Origin: JBKHYJ01 sp046565505
GTDB lineage: Bacteria > Acidobacteriota > Blastocatellia > UBA7656
Reading direction: 5' to 3'
DNA length: 64,000 nucleotides
NCBI GenBank assembly: GCA_046565505.1
Contig: JBKHYJ010000042.1
Coordinates: 82,952-146,951 of the forward strand
The notes under the pieces were generated by a model. That model did not search any database, had not been told where the DNA came from, and was given only the letters and a program-made list of their open reading frames with translations. The position numbers and the translations under genes are program-made. Shown here piece after piece: positions 36,904 through 46,496 of the stretch. Position 1 is the stretch's first letter. Each line of letters opens with the position of its first letter.

Positions 36904-37869
36904 ATGAAAGCACCCCTCGCATCGCGCGGCGGCCCGAGACCCGGCCGCTGGAAGCGCGTGCTCAAGCGCGTGATCTTAGCCCTTCTAATCCTCTTCGTAG
37001 TTTTAGTCTATTGCGTGTTCCCGCTCTGGTTGTCGTCGGTCGTGACGAACGCGAGGACGCGCCCGGCGGACCGTCAACTGACCGAAACGCCCGCGGATTA
37101 TAAAGCGGAGTTCAGGGACGTTGAGTTCCATACGTCGGACGGCGTCAGGATAAGCGCCTGGCTGATGCCGAGCCGCGGCAGGCGTACGACGATCATTTAC
37201 TCGCACGGGCTGTTCCGGTCGAGGCGAGAGCTTTTGGAGCGCGCGGCGGACCTCTGGCAGCTCGGCTATGGGGCGCTGCTGTACGACGCGCGCAACCACG
37301 GCGACAGCGGGCCTGCGCGCGTGAGCTTCGGCTATAACGAGCGGCTCGACGCCGAGGCGGCGGTCCGTTTCCTGCGCGAAGACCTGCGCTCGGGCGACCG
37401 CGTCGTGTTGTTCGGAATATCTATGGGCGCGGCGACCGCCTTGCTCGCCGCGGCCGAAACGCCTGAAGTCGCCGCCATCATCTCCGACAGCTCTTTCCTG
37501 TCTTTTAAGGACACCACGGACCATCACGTCAGGTTGTTCTTACACCTGCCGGCCTTCCCTCTGTCGAATGAGATGCGGTATTTGATGGAGTGGCGCGCGG
37601 GGTTCGATGGCTCAAGGCTCGACGCCCTGGACGCGGTTAAGAGAATCGGCCCCCGCCCAATACTCTTCATCGCTGCGGCGCATGATAAACGCATGCCGCC
37701 CGACCTTGCGCAAAGGCTGTACGAAGCTTCCGCAAGCCCCCGGCGCGATCTGCTTGTCGTTGACGGCCCCGGCTCCGAGATACACGGGCACGCCTACCAG
37801 GCCGACAGGAAACTTTACGTCACGAGGGCCGCGCAGTTCCTTGAGGCCGCTCTTGAGAATCAGGATTGA
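36904..37869 (+). CDS. Membrane-anchored alpha/beta hydrolase (S33-like)
   Basis: 321 residues. Residues 21-48 form a single N-terminal membrane helix (VILALLILFVVLVYCVFPLWL) preceded by basic residues, so the catalytic domain probably faces the periplasm. Hydrolase features: SHGLFRSR (oxyanion region near 100), nucleophile S173 in FGISMGAA, an acid in AAAHDKRMPP and the His in GSEIHGHAY. The family includes esterases, lipases and aminopeptidase-like enzymes, so the substrate is open. It follows the MFS gene by 11 bp. Confidence 0.85.
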   Translation: MKAPLASRGGPRPGRWKRVLKRVILALLILFVVLVYCVFPLWLSSVVTNARTRPADRQLTETPADYKAEFRDVEFHTSDGVRISAWLMPSRGRRTTIIYSHGLFRSRRELLERAADLWQLGYGALLYDARNHGDSGPARVSFGYNERLDAEAAVRFLREDLRSGDRVVLFGISMGAATALLAAAETPEVAAIISDSSFLSFKDTTDHHVRLFLHLPAFPLSNEMRYLMEWRAGFDGSRLDALDAVKRIGPRPILFIAAAHDKRMPPDLAQRLYEASASPRRDLLVVDGPGSEIHGHAYQADRKLYVTRAAQFLEAALENQD

Positions 37870-38045
37870 GTACGGGATCGGGCGAGGGCCTATGACGTTA
37901 ACGGGAAAGACATAAGCCCCGCGGGCGCGACACCCGGCCGCGCCATGTAAGACCCACGAAAGAGCATTATTCGGCGGCCCCTCGCGTCGCCCCCTGGGGC
38001 TTATTGCCTTTTGCCTTTCATACTCCTCTTCTCTATGATTGCGGT

Positions 38046-40940
38046 ATGGAAGATGATTCGTTATTCGAGAATCGGCTGATTGACATCACCCCCCGCAGGC
38101 GGCGGGTCTGGCTTTACGTGACCATCGCCATGGCCGTGGCCGCGCTCCTGTTCGGTTCACAGCTACTCAGAATATACGTGGACTCCCTGTGGTATTCGTC
38201 GGTCGGCTACTCGGATGTTTACTGGTACAAGTTCCGTTTAGGGGGGTTACTGTTCGCGGCCTTCTTCGTCGTCACATTCCTCATCTTCAGGGGCTCTTTC
38301 GCGCTGCTGAGCCGCGCCTTCCCGGAGCTGACGGAGCGGCCCGTCATACGCATCGCGGCTGTCGAAGACATCAAAGAGGTAAACTTCCTGCCATACCTCT
38401 ACCGCCCGGGGGTATGGGTGATCTCTACGGGCGCGGCACTGCTGTCCGCGATCAGCATGAGCCAGGCGTGGGCGGACTTCGCGCTGTACCTTAACGCACA
38501 GCAGGCGGGCGCGGCTGACCCGATCTTCAGCCGCGACGTGGGCTTTTACCTCTTCAAGCTGCCGACGATTGAGATGCTCACGGGGTGGCTGCAAACGATT
38601 TCCGTGTTCTTGTTCATCGTCGTCGCGGGGGCGGCGGGCTACATCTGGTACCTTGAGCGCGTGAGGAACGACGTGACTGCTTCCACGAGGCGGCGCGCGA
38701 CGGCCGCCATCAGCGCGGCGGCCGCGCTGATGGCGCTCGCGTTCGCCGCCGGCACCTACGTCGAGCGGTTCGACCTTCTTCAAACCCGCAACAGATTCTT
38801 CACGGGGATCAACTACACTGACGCGAACGTGCGGCTCGCGGTGATGAATATCTTAATAGTCATCTTTCTCATCTCGGCGGCGGCGCTCGCGGTGAACGCC
38901 TTCTCGATGAGGCGGCTCAAGCTGATCTTCTGGCTCGCGGCTTCCGTCGCGCTCGTCTGGGTGGCGGGGCTGGTGATCATCCCGCAGTCGGTCTTTTACG
39001 TCTCCGTCAGGGCGAACGAGCTCGCGAAGGAATCGCCCTACGTAGAGCATAACATCCAGATGACCAGGCAGGCGTTCGCGCTCGATAATTTCGAGGTGCG
39101 GCCATTCGTGCCGGCGGCGACCCTGACGGCGGAGCAAATCCAGGCTAACCGCGACACGCTCGATAACGTGAGGCTGTGGGACAGGCGTGCCTTGCAGGCC
39201 ACGCTCGGGCAGATTCAAGAGATTCGCACCTATTACGATTTCAACATGCCCGACGTTGACAGGTACGTGGTCAATGGCAAGCTCCGGCAGGTGATGCTCA
39301 CAGCGCGCGAGATGAACACGAACCAGTTGCCCGAGAGAAACTGGATCAACCAACACCTCGTCTATACGCACGGGTTCGGCGTGGCGATGAACACCGTCAG
39401 CGAGTTCACGCCGGAAGGCATGCCGCACCTGGTTTTGAAGAACATGCCCGTCGAGAGCTCCGCGCCGGAGATTCAGGTGACCCGGCCCGAAATCTATTTC
39501 GGCGAAGAGACCAACGCGCACGTCTACGTCCGCACGCGGCCGCAGCGCGGGGACCAGCCGGAGTTCAATTACCCCGCGCCCGACAATACGGAGTCCTACA
39601 CCACGTACGAAGGCGGCGCGGGGATAGAGGTCGGCGGGCTACTCAGGAAGACGGCGCTCAGCCTTTACCTGGGGGATGGGGCGAACCTGCTATTCTCCGA
39701 TTACATAAACTCCGACAGCCGCGTGCTCATCCACCGCAACGTCCGCGAGCGCGTCGAGAAGATCGCCCCATTCCTCATGTTCGACGATGACCCCTACATA
39801 GTCATCAGCCGCGCGGGGAAGCTTTTCTGGATCGTGGACGGCTTCACCTACTCCGACCGCTACCCTTATTCGACCCAGTACTCCGTGGGCGGGCGCGGCC
39901 TCAATTATATACGCAACTCCGTGAAGGCGGTCGTCGACGCCTACGACGGGTCCGTGAACTTTTACGTGTTCGACGAGCCGGCCGACCCCGTAATCAACGC
40001 CTACCGAAAAATCTTCCCCTCGCTCTTCCACGCGAAGGACGAGATGCCCGCCGACCTGCGCGAGCATGTGCGGTACCCGAGCCTGTTGGTGAACGCGCAG
40101 GCCCGCGCTTACCTGCTCTACCACATACAGAACCCGCAGACCTTCTATAACCATGAGGACCTGTGGGCCATCGCCGCGTCGGAAACCCCGGTACAGCAGG
40201 GGGGCGACCCTGAACCCATGCAGCCTTATCATGTGCTGATGCAGTTGCCCGGCGAGCAACGGCAATCCCTTGAGTTCTTGAACATCCTTCCGTTCACCCC
40301 GTCCGGCGGCAGGAGTAATATGATAGGGTGGATGGCCGCGCGCAACGACGGCGAGAACTATGGGAAAGTGCTCGTCTACAGCTTCCCGAAGAACGTGACC
40401 GTCAATGGGCCCGCGCAGATCAGGGCGCGGGTGAACCAGGACCCTGTGCTTTCGCAACAGATGACGCTGTGGAGTCAGAGGGGGTCGGAGCTGCTGCGCG
40501 GCAACCTGCTGGTGATTCCCCTGGCCGACTCGCTGCTCTACGTCGAAGCGTTTTACCTGCAGGCGGAGGGCGGACAGTCCAAGCTGCCGGAGTTAAGGCA
40601 AGTGGCCGTCGCGACGCAGGACAGGCTCGCGTCGTCAAAGACGTTTGACGACGCGCTACAGCTCCTCTTCCCGCAACTTCAAACGAAGCAGCCGCCCCCG
40701 CCCGCACAGCCCGAAGGGCAGATGGCTCGGTCGGGGCCGCAGCAGAATCAGCCCTCGGCCGCGCAGCCTTCAACCCCGCCCCAGGGCGGCGACGTGGACC
40801 GCCTCATACAACAGGCGCAGCAGTCGTTTTCGGATTATGAGAGGCTGACGGCGGAAGGCAAATACAGGGAGGCGGGAGAAAGGCTCGACCAGTTGAAGCA
40901 AACCTTCGCGGAGCTCAGGCGAAAGCGCGCGGGGCAGTGA
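38046..40940 (+). CDS. UPF0182 family membrane protein
   Basis: 964 residues from ATG 38046; an in-frame ATG 42 nt upstream is less likely because conserved UPF0182 sequence starts near the basic stretch IDITPRRRRVWLY. About seven membrane helices occupy residues 20-320. A large extracytoplasmic domain follows, with typical family stretches YVEHNIQMTRQAFALD, NIRLWD-like NVRLWDRRALQATLGQIQEIR, YTHGFGVAMNTVSEFTPEG and RNSVKAVVDAYDGSVNFYVFD. The family is widespread in Actinobacteria, Cyanobacteria and Acidobacteriota, with no established biochemical function. The C-terminal 75 residues are Pro/Gln-rich (PPPPAQPEGQ), then a charged helix with coiled-coil character (RLIQQAQQSFSDYERLTAEG). Confidence 0.93.
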   Translation: MEDDSLFENRLIDITPRRRRVWLYVTIAMAVAALLFGSQLLRIYVDSLWYSSVGYSDVYWYKFRLGGLLFAAFFVVTFLIFRGSFALLSRAFPELTERPVIRIAAVEDIKEVNFLPYLYRPGVWVISTGAALLSAISMSQAWADFALYLNAQQAGAADPIFSRDVGFYLFKLPTIEMLTGWLQTISVFLFIVVAGAAGYIWYLERVRNDVTASTRRRATAAISAAAALMALAFAAGTYVERFDLLQTRNRFFTGINYTDANVRLAVMNILIVIFLISAAALAVNAFSMRRLKLIFWLAASVALVWVAGLVIIPQSVFYVSVRANELAKESPYVEHNIQMTRQAFALDNFEVRPFVPAATLTAEQIQANRDTLDNVRLWDRRALQATLGQIQEIRTYYDFNMPDVDRYVVNGKLRQVMLTAREMNTNQLPERNWINQHLVYTHGFGVAMNTVSEFTPEGMPHLVLKNMPVESSAPEIQVTRPEIYFGEETNAHVYVRTRPQRGDQPEFNYPAPDNTESYTTYEGGAGIEVGGLLRKTALSLYLGDGANLLFSDYINSDSRVLIHRNVRERVEKIAPFLMFDDDPYIVISRAGKLFWIVDGFTYSDRYPYSTQYSVGGRGLNYIRNSVKAVVDAYDGSVNFYVFDEPADPVINAYRKIFPSLFHAKDEMPADLREHVRYPSLLVNAQARAYLLYHIQNPQTFYNHEDLWAIAASETPVQQGGDPEPMQPYHVLMQLPGEQRQSLEFLNILPFTPSGGRSNMIGWMAARNDGENYGKVLVYSFPKNVTVNGPAQIRARVNQDPVLSQQMTLWSQRGSELLRGNLLVIPLADSLLYVEAFYLQAEGGQSKLPELRQVAVATQDRLASSKTFDDALQLLFPQLQTKQPPPPAQPEGQMARSGPQQNQPSAAQPSTPPQGGDVDRLIQQAQQSFSDYERLTAEGKYREAGERLDQLKQTFAELRRKRAGQ

Positions 40941-40994
40941 CGGAGCATTCTCCACGGGACAAAAACGACGCGGTCACTCTCTCGCCAGGACCCG

Positions 40995-42113
40995 TCATGG
41001 CTTATGCACGATCACGTCTACGCCGCGCGATGCGAGCTCGCCTTCGATGTCGCCGGCCAAAAACCGCCGCGCTTCCTCCCTTTGCCTCAACACCGAGTCC
41101 ATATGGCAAAGCGTGAGCCCGCGCACGAACAGGTGTGCCTGTTCCCCCGAACATAGTTCCGAGATGGGGAGCATCTCCTTCGGAATCCATGCCAGCTCCC
41201 CCGAGAACGGCATTGCCCGTATGCTCTCATGCTCTTGCTCGACGTTGTCCATGAAGTGCGCGTGGTCGGCCCTGCGCAAGATGACCATTTGTTTTGTCGC
41301 CGGAGTCCTTTGGAATAGCTCATACAGGCCGGCCAGCGGAATGGGGGTGTCGTTCTCCGCGGCCAGGTACAACGTCGGAACGTCGCGCCCCCATGCGAAA
41401 GTAAGCTTCACGGGCAGAATCCCCGGACGGGGCTTGGAATTTCCGCCCGGCGCGAGCGCCACCACGGCCCGTATGCGCCGCTCGACTTCGGTCGCGGCGA
41501 GCGCCGTCCACCCCCCGAAGCTGTGGCCGACGATCCCGACCCGGCCGCCATCAATCAGCGCTTCCGACTCCCACGCCGCGCTATTAAGCAGGTGATCGAG
41601 GAGGAAGCGTACATCAGGCACTCGGCTCGCTATCATCGCGTCCACTCGCGCGGCCCTCTGGTCGTCCGTCTCGCCGTCCCTGCGTGCCAGTTCCGCCGCC
41701 ACCACCTCCGAGTGGTCCAACGCCGCGACGACGTACCCGTGGCTGCTCAAGTGCGTGCAAAGAAACGTGGCGGCCCGACGGTGCCCGCCGCTGTGGTGCG
41801 AGAAAATTATCAGCGGGTAAGTTCCGGGCAGCGCCGCGGCGTCGCGCACGGCCATCTGGCCGCGCGGCGTGTCCCGCGGCGGAACAGTGAATAGGTCTTG
41901 TGTTCCCGGCGCGCTATCCTGGCCCGCATGGCGCGCGGCCGCAGGATACCAGACCTCGCAGGGGAATGGCCTGTCCCGCGCCGCATCGAGCGCCCGGATC
42001 GTACGCACGCCCACAGGGAATCGCCCCCGGACGAAGGGGTCGTACTCGCCGGCATCTGCCGGCCCGCTTTTTTTGGAGCGTTGTTTCGCAGGCTCAAAGT
42101 TTTCGATGGCCAT
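40995..42113 (-). CDS. Alpha/beta hydrolase, PAF-acetylhydrolase/dienelactone hydrolase-like
   Basis: 372 residues from ATG 42113 (GAGAGG upstream). No signal peptide. The N-terminal RGRFPVGVRTIRALDAARDRPFPCEVWYPA is typical of the platelet-activating-factor acetylhydrolase isoform II-like group. Oxyanion region FSHHSGGHRR near 105-113; nucleophile S198 in GIVGHSFGG; probable acid in AAENDTPIP and His in RADHAHFMD. Probably hydrolyses an ester of a small molecule or lipid; the substrate is unknown. It is convergent with the UPF0182 gene, separated by 54 bp with no clear terminator. Confidence 0.85.
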   Translation of the reverse strand: MAIENFEPAKQRSKKSGPADAGEYDPFVRGRFPVGVRTIRALDAARDRPFPCEVWYPAAARHAGQDSAPGTQDLFTVPPRDTPRGQMAVRDAAALPGTYPLIIFSHHSGGHRRAATFLCTHLSSHGYVVAALDHSEVVAAELARRDGETDDQRAARVDAMIASRVPDVRFLLDHLLNSAAWESEALIDGGRVGIVGHSFGGWTALAATEVERRIRAVVALAPGGNSKPRPGILPVKLTFAWGRDVPTLYLAAENDTPIPLAGLYELFQRTPATKQMVILRRADHAHFMDNVEQEHESIRAMPFSGELAWIPKEMLPISELCSGEQAHLFVRGLTLCHMDSVLRQREEARRFLAGDIEGELASRGVDVIVHKP

Positions 42114-42302
42114 CAAAAATACCTCTCCGTCCCGGCGCGGACGCGCCCCGGACTCCGCACACATTATATCGTTTAGGGGGCCGCGCTCACAGAGAGATTG
42201 AGGGAAGCGTGGGCGCGCGAAGCTACGGACGGCGGGCGTGACCTGAGGGAGGCCGGGGCCGGACTCGCCCCGCCCAGGTGTAGGTCTTGATTGCTTCCGC
42301 GC

Positions 42303-43550
42303 TCATCCTTCCGGCCGGGGCGCTTCTATTTCGGCGACTATAGAATGTAGCTGATTTGTTATCGCTTCGCGCTCAAACTTGATCCCGATCATCGGCAGGA
42401 ATACGCGCTCGCGCGCCGCGCCGCTTATCTCTTTCAACAGCAAATGGCAAAATGCCGTCAGCACCTCCGGCGCGAATTGCTTGCCTGAGTTCCGCCGCAA
42501 GTCCGCCAGCGCGCGTTCGAGCGGCAGGCGCGAGCGGTACGGCCTGTCGGTCATCATCGCGTCGAACGAATCCGCGAGCGTGACTATCTTTGCGCCCAGG
42601 GGAATCTGGTCGCCCCTCAGGCCCTGCGGGTAGCCCGTCCCGTCCACTTTCTCGTGATGGCACTTCGTCATGTAAGCTATCTCGTTCCAGGGGTGCCTGA
42701 TGTGCGACAGGATTTCGTACCCGGTCGTCACATGCTTGTTCAGCTCCGTGAATTCCCGTTCGGTCAGGGGGCGCGGGTTGTTTATGATGGCGCGGTCGAC
42801 GGTTATTTTTCCGATGTCGTGTAGGTAGGCGGCAACGCCGATGTACTCCAGCTCCTGTCCCGCCAGGCCCATCTCGCGGGCGATGGCGTCGGCGTATTTT
42901 GCCACGCGGTCCGAGTGGCCGCTCGTGTAAGTGTCCTTCAGGTCGATCGCGGTCCCGAAGGCGCGGACCGTGTCGCGATAAATCTGGCGCATCTCGCGAA
43001 ACATCCTGCGGTTCTCGTCCGCCTTGCGCTTGAGCGACACCATCAGGCGGTGGTTGTAGAAGGCTATGGCTATGTGCCGCGAGATTGTGTTGATGATTTC
43101 AAGGTCGTCGCCGCCGTACTCCTCGCGCGTGAACTTCTCGGATAAGAAAATCATGCCCATCAGTTCGCCGCGGGCCACCATAGGGATCGCGGCGTGAGCG
43201 CGCAGGCGCTTTAGCAAGTCGTCGTTCCTGCGGACGAAATGCGCGAGCCCGTTGCGCTCCGAGGCGAGCGACACGGGGCGTGCGCGGAGCGCGAGTTGCT
43301 CCGCCTCGTCACGGCCGAGCGAAATCGTCTGGCCCACCGCGCCCGCAAGCCCCTTCGCCGCGACTATTTTCAACAGGCGAGGGCGGTTGCTGAATCGCGC
43401 GATGGCCCCGCGCGGTATGGCGAGCGTGCCGAGCAGCGTGTGCAGCGAGGCGCGCGTGACCTCTTCAAAATTATGCGTCGAGCTTATCTCCGCCCCGAGG
43501 TCTGTGATAGAGCCCAGAGTGTGCATTAACTTCCTGAGAGTGAGTTTCAT
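42303..43550 (-). CDS. GAF-HD-GYP cyclic-di-GMP phosphodiesterase
   Basis: 415 residues. N-terminal GAF domain about 15-165, a connecting helix about 168-200, then the HD-GYP domain 205-400. Key motifs are intact: HSDRVAKYA at 212-220, HDIGKI at 244-249 (H244, D245), HHEKVDGTGYP at 298-308. The DGTGYP form of the GYP loop predicts c-di-GMP hydrolysis to pGpG/GMP in the cytoplasm, gated by a GAF ligand or partner. It overlaps the STAS gene by 4 bp (ATGA), so it is translationally coupled and probably regulated with it. Confidence 0.95.
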   Translation of the reverse strand: MKLTLRKLMHTLGSITDLGAEISSTHNFEEVTRASLHTLLGTLAIPRGAIARFSNRPRLLKIVAAKGLAGAVGQTISLGRDEAEQLALRARPVSLASERNGLAHFVRRNDDLLKRLRAHAAIPMVARGELMGMIFLSEKFTREEYGGDDLEIINTISRHIAIAFYNHRLMVSLKRKADENRRMFREMRQIYRDTVRAFGTAIDLKDTYTSGHSDRVAKYADAIAREMGLAGQELEYIGVAAYLHDIGKITVDRAIINNPRPLTEREFTELNKHVTTGYEILSHIRHPWNEIAYMTKCHHEKVDGTGYPQGLRGDQIPLGAKIVTLADSFDAMMTDRPYRSRLPLERALADLRRNSGKQFAPEVLTAFCHLLLKEISGAARERVFLPMIGIKFEREAITNQLHSIVAEIEAPRPEG

Positions 43551-43930
43551 ACGCCCTCCCCTGCCCGGATTCCTGGCCCGGCTTGCGCGCGAATCCTCTG
43601 GAGCGCGCTCTGCTCGGTCTGTTCAATGCGGACGTGCGACAGGAGGCCGAGCATCTCGAACAGCTCCCGGTTAGACGCGCTGAGGTTGGAGAGCATCAAC
43701 GTCCCGCGCGCGTCGTTGACGGCCTCGATCACGCCGAGCAGGATCGAGATGCCTATGCTGTTGATCAGCTCTGTCTCTTCAAAATTGATGACGATGTGGC
43801 GCACGCCCCCCCGAAGCAACTCTTGACAGTGCGCCTCTATGTCCTCGCCCCTGAGTTGATTGAGGTAAGGGCCGGGGGAAATTACGGCCGCGCCCTGGAC
43901 TATCTTTGCTCTGATTTCGGTAGCATTCAT
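43547..43930 (-). CDS. STAS-domain anti-sigma factor antagonist
   Basis: 127 residues, a single STAS domain. The conserved phosphorylation segment is TELINSIGISILLG, with candidate phospho-acceptor Ser58. In the SpoIIAA/RsbV system, the unphosphorylated STAS protein binds the anti-sigma kinase and frees the sigma factor. Here the likely partner is the HATPase domain in the upstream gene of the same operon. No sigma factor gene is adjacent, so the switch may act on another output, perhaps the HD-GYP or GGDEF enzymes encoded alongside. About 15 residues at the C-terminus (QAGPGIRAGEGV) are disordered. Confidence 0.92.
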   Translation of the reverse strand: MNATEIRAKIVQGAAVISPGPYLNQLRGEDIEAHCQELLRGGVRHIVINFEETELINSIGISILLGVIEAVNDARGTLMLSNLSASNRELFEMLGLLSHVRIEQTEQSALQRIRAQAGPGIRAGEGV

Positions 43931-44057
43931 CTAGGCCTCCAGACGAAGACTTCAAGGATTAATCGGTTATGCCTGCGTGGATGAGAAGCCGAACGATAAT
44001 GGTGCCGGGTGCCCGGCGCGGCGCGAGCGCCGCGTCAAGAGACGAGCGACTCGGCGC

Positions 44058-46496
44058 TCAGTCTTCAACCTTCGTGCGCTTGAGAAACTTTGTCATAACG
44101 AGGCTGGCGCCGTCGTCCGCGCGCTCGAAACGTACCTCGTCCATCAGCGCGCGGATTATCTTCAGGCCGCGGCCGCGCGAGGCGGCCGCGGGCGTCACGC
44201 CAATCAAGGGGGTAGATTGGCCTTCCGCCGCGCCTACCGCTTTACCCCTGTTCGATACGGTGATTACCAGCCGGTCGTCTTCGATCGAGAACCGCTGGTA
44301 TATGCGCCGGTCAGGGCTGTCGCCGTGCTCGGCCGCGTTGATGCAGGCTTCGATCAGGGCGGTCTTGATTTGGTTAATCGCCTCCTGCTCGAAATCGGCC
44401 GCCCGCGCGATCTGCTCCACGGTCCGCGCCGCTATAAGCTCGGCCTCGTCTTCGGCCGGGATGACTAGCTCGAACTCGCTCGCGGGCCGCGGCCCGGCCT
44501 CGCCCGCCGACAGCTTCACCAGGTAATCCTGTATCAGGTCGAGCTGAGAGTAAGTCGAGCGATAAGCCCGCAGGCTCGACAGCCGCTCGGCGGCGACGGC
44601 GGAAAAACCTTCCTTGCTGATGTACCAGCGGACCGCCCGCCCGGCCTGGGCCGACCTGTCGCGCGCCGCGCGCGAGCCTGTTTCCAGCCGCTGGTCTATC
44701 CTGTTGAGAGTCTCCACGTCGAGCGGCTCCTTAGAATTTATCAGCGCGATCAGCCAGTGGACCTCGTTAGCCTCGCTGTAGATGCCTCCCTCGAAGCCGT
44801 TCGCGGAAAATAGCCGCCAAGTAATCCCCGGCTGCTCGCCGGCGCCCGCGTCGTCAACCATGACGATCTGCGGCAGGCGCACGCGGTCGGGCTCCTCGTC
44901 CAGCGCCCTGCGCACCTGCACGCGGCTCATCCCGCGATACCGCTTCTCGAACGCCGACTGGTCAAAAAGCGTCGCGGGCAGGCCTTGAAAGTCGAAGCGC
45001 GATAAGAGGGCCACGAGCTGGGATTCCACGGCGCGGTTGTAGCGCGACATCATCAGGCGGTAGGAATCCTTCAGCTTTTCGCCGAGCAGTCGTTCGCCCG
45101 CGACGGGCCGCCGGCCCCCGGCTATCTCGCTCCTGTACTTCGCCCGCGCGAAGTCCGCGAGGACCGGGTCGTCCGGCGCATTCACAAACCCGTAATTGAT
45201 CTCAAGAAGCTCGCGGGTGTGCAAGCGGGCGAGCAACGCGTCCGCGTCGGCCACATGCTCGCTCATCCGATCTATCACCGCGTCGATAGGGACGGCGGAG
45301 CCGGAATCAAGAACCAGGCCGACCGCCTCAAAAGCCGCGCGGCGCGAGCGCGGGTCGGGCGCAAGGTCTCGCAGCAGCGCCCCCAGGTAATGGCTTATGC
45401 GACCGCTGAGGACCTCTTCCGTATACACGCGCTCAAACTCCATGAAGGTCTTCAGCGCCATGCCCCGCGACGCCGCGCCATCAAGGAGCGCATGAATGTA
45501 AAAGAGGTCGCGGTTGAGCTGTTGGATCATCAGCTCGGTCGTCGAATCGCTTATATCTACGCCGAGCCCTCGCGCTGACGCGCGGATCATGCGTTCGAGG
45601 GGTTCTTCGCCCATCGCCTCAAGGCGGATCAAATCGAGCCTGCTGAAGAGTGCTTCGTCGGGGGGTATGAGGTCAACCATCATGCGGCGCAGCCCGCAGA
45701 GCAAGTACGTCGGGACGGCCATGTGGGCCGCGCCCGCCTGTGCTTGCGGGCCATCGGCGGCGAGCGCCCTGAGAAGCTCCGAGCGAAGTCCCGCGAGCGA
45801 TGTTCTGGCGCGGCCCGCCCCGGCGGCCTCCGCCGCAGACTTATCGTGCGAAGCTCCCCCGAGGCCCTGCGCCTCCGCGCCGCCCGCGAGCAGGTGGGAA
45901 TTATCTATCATCACGAAGGGCGAGATGCGGGCGTTCGCGGCCGCGGCCGCCGGCGCGGACAGGGCTGCTCGCACGAGCGAGGGCGTGTCGCCCGCGGCGG
46001 CGGCCCGGGAGAACGAATCGACTATCGCTCTGACCCAGAGGTAATCCTCCGGGGGGGCCGCGCGCGCGATCGCGGCTGGAGGCTCGTCCGCGGCCCCGAC
46101 CAGCCTGGGGTCCGCGCGGCGGAACGCTATGAGCTGTGCGAGAAATTGCGATAGGAAATCGAGCGCGAACCGCTCAGGCTCCAGCGGGTAGGGCTTGAAG
46201 GCGTAATAAACCGGCGCGACCTCCCCGCCCTCGTTGAACAGGAGGTCGAAGCACTTGCGGAGGAGTTCGGACTTGCCCACGCGGGGTGGCCCGAGCAGCA
46301 GCGCGTTGCGGGCGCGGCGCGACCTCTGCCCCTGCCGAATGGCGACGGGTGATTCGGCCGCGCGGCCCGGCGGCGGGAGCTCACGCCTGACCCGCCCGGT
46401 CGCTAACGAGTAGAGCTTATCCAGCTCGGCCTCGCGGTCGAAGAATTCATCACCGGAGAGCCGACTAAGAACCCGCCTCAGGTCAGAATTATCCAT
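44058..46496 (-). CDS. P-loop ATPase fused to RsbW-like HATPase kinase domain
   Basis: About 812 residues (ATG 46496, or ATG 46502 two codons earlier; the longer frame lies inside the GGDEF gene). The N-terminal half is an ORC/AAA-like ATPase: FFDREAELDKLY near 18-29, Walker A GPPRVGKSE at 69-77 and a likely Walker B in FVMIDNSHLL. A winged-helix-like middle follows. The last 140 residues are an RsbW/SpoIIAB-type kinase domain: N-box IEACINAAEHG, then VTVSNRGK and RGRGLKIIRALMDEV. This fold phosphorylates STAS proteins or sequesters sigma factors. The fusion suggests that ATP- or ligand-dependent conformational change controls the switch. It starts within the end of the GGDEF gene (8-bp overlap). 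Confidence 0.85.
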   Translation of the reverse strand: MDNSDLRRVLSRLSGDEFFDREAELDKLYSLATGRVRRELPPPGRAAESPVAIRQGQRSRRARNALLLGPPRVGKSELLRKCFDLLFNEGGEVAPVYYAFKPYPLEPERFALDFLSQFLAQLIAFRRADPRLVGAADEPPAAIARAAPPEDYLWVRAIVDSFSRAAAAGDTPSLVRAALSAPAAAAANARISPFVMIDNSHLLAGGAEAQGLGGASHDKSAAEAAGAGRARTSLAGLRSELLRALAADGPQAQAGAAHMAVPTYLLCGLRRMMVDLIPPDEALFSRLDLIRLEAMGEEPLERMIRASARGLGVDISDSTTELMIQQLNRDLFYIHALLDGAASRGMALKTFMEFERVYTEEVLSGRISHYLGALLRDLAPDPRSRRAAFEAVGLVLDSGSAVPIDAVIDRMSEHVADADALLARLHTRELLEINYGFVNAPDDPVLADFARAKYRSEIAGGRRPVAGERLLGEKLKDSYRLMMSRYNRAVESQLVALLSRFDFQGLPATLFDQSAFEKRYRGMSRVQVRRALDEEPDRVRLPQIVMVDDAGAGEQPGITWRLFSANGFEGGIYSEANEVHWLIALINSKEPLDVETLNRIDQRLETGSRAARDRSAQAGRAVRWYISKEGFSAVAAERLSSLRAYRSTYSQLDLIQDYLVKLSAGEAGPRPASEFELVIPAEDEAELIAARTVEQIARAADFEQEAINQIKTALIEACINAAEHGDSPDRRIYQRFSIEDDRLVITVSNRGKAVGAAEGQSTPLIGVTPAAASRGRGLKIIRALMDEVRFERADDGASLVMTKFLKRTKVED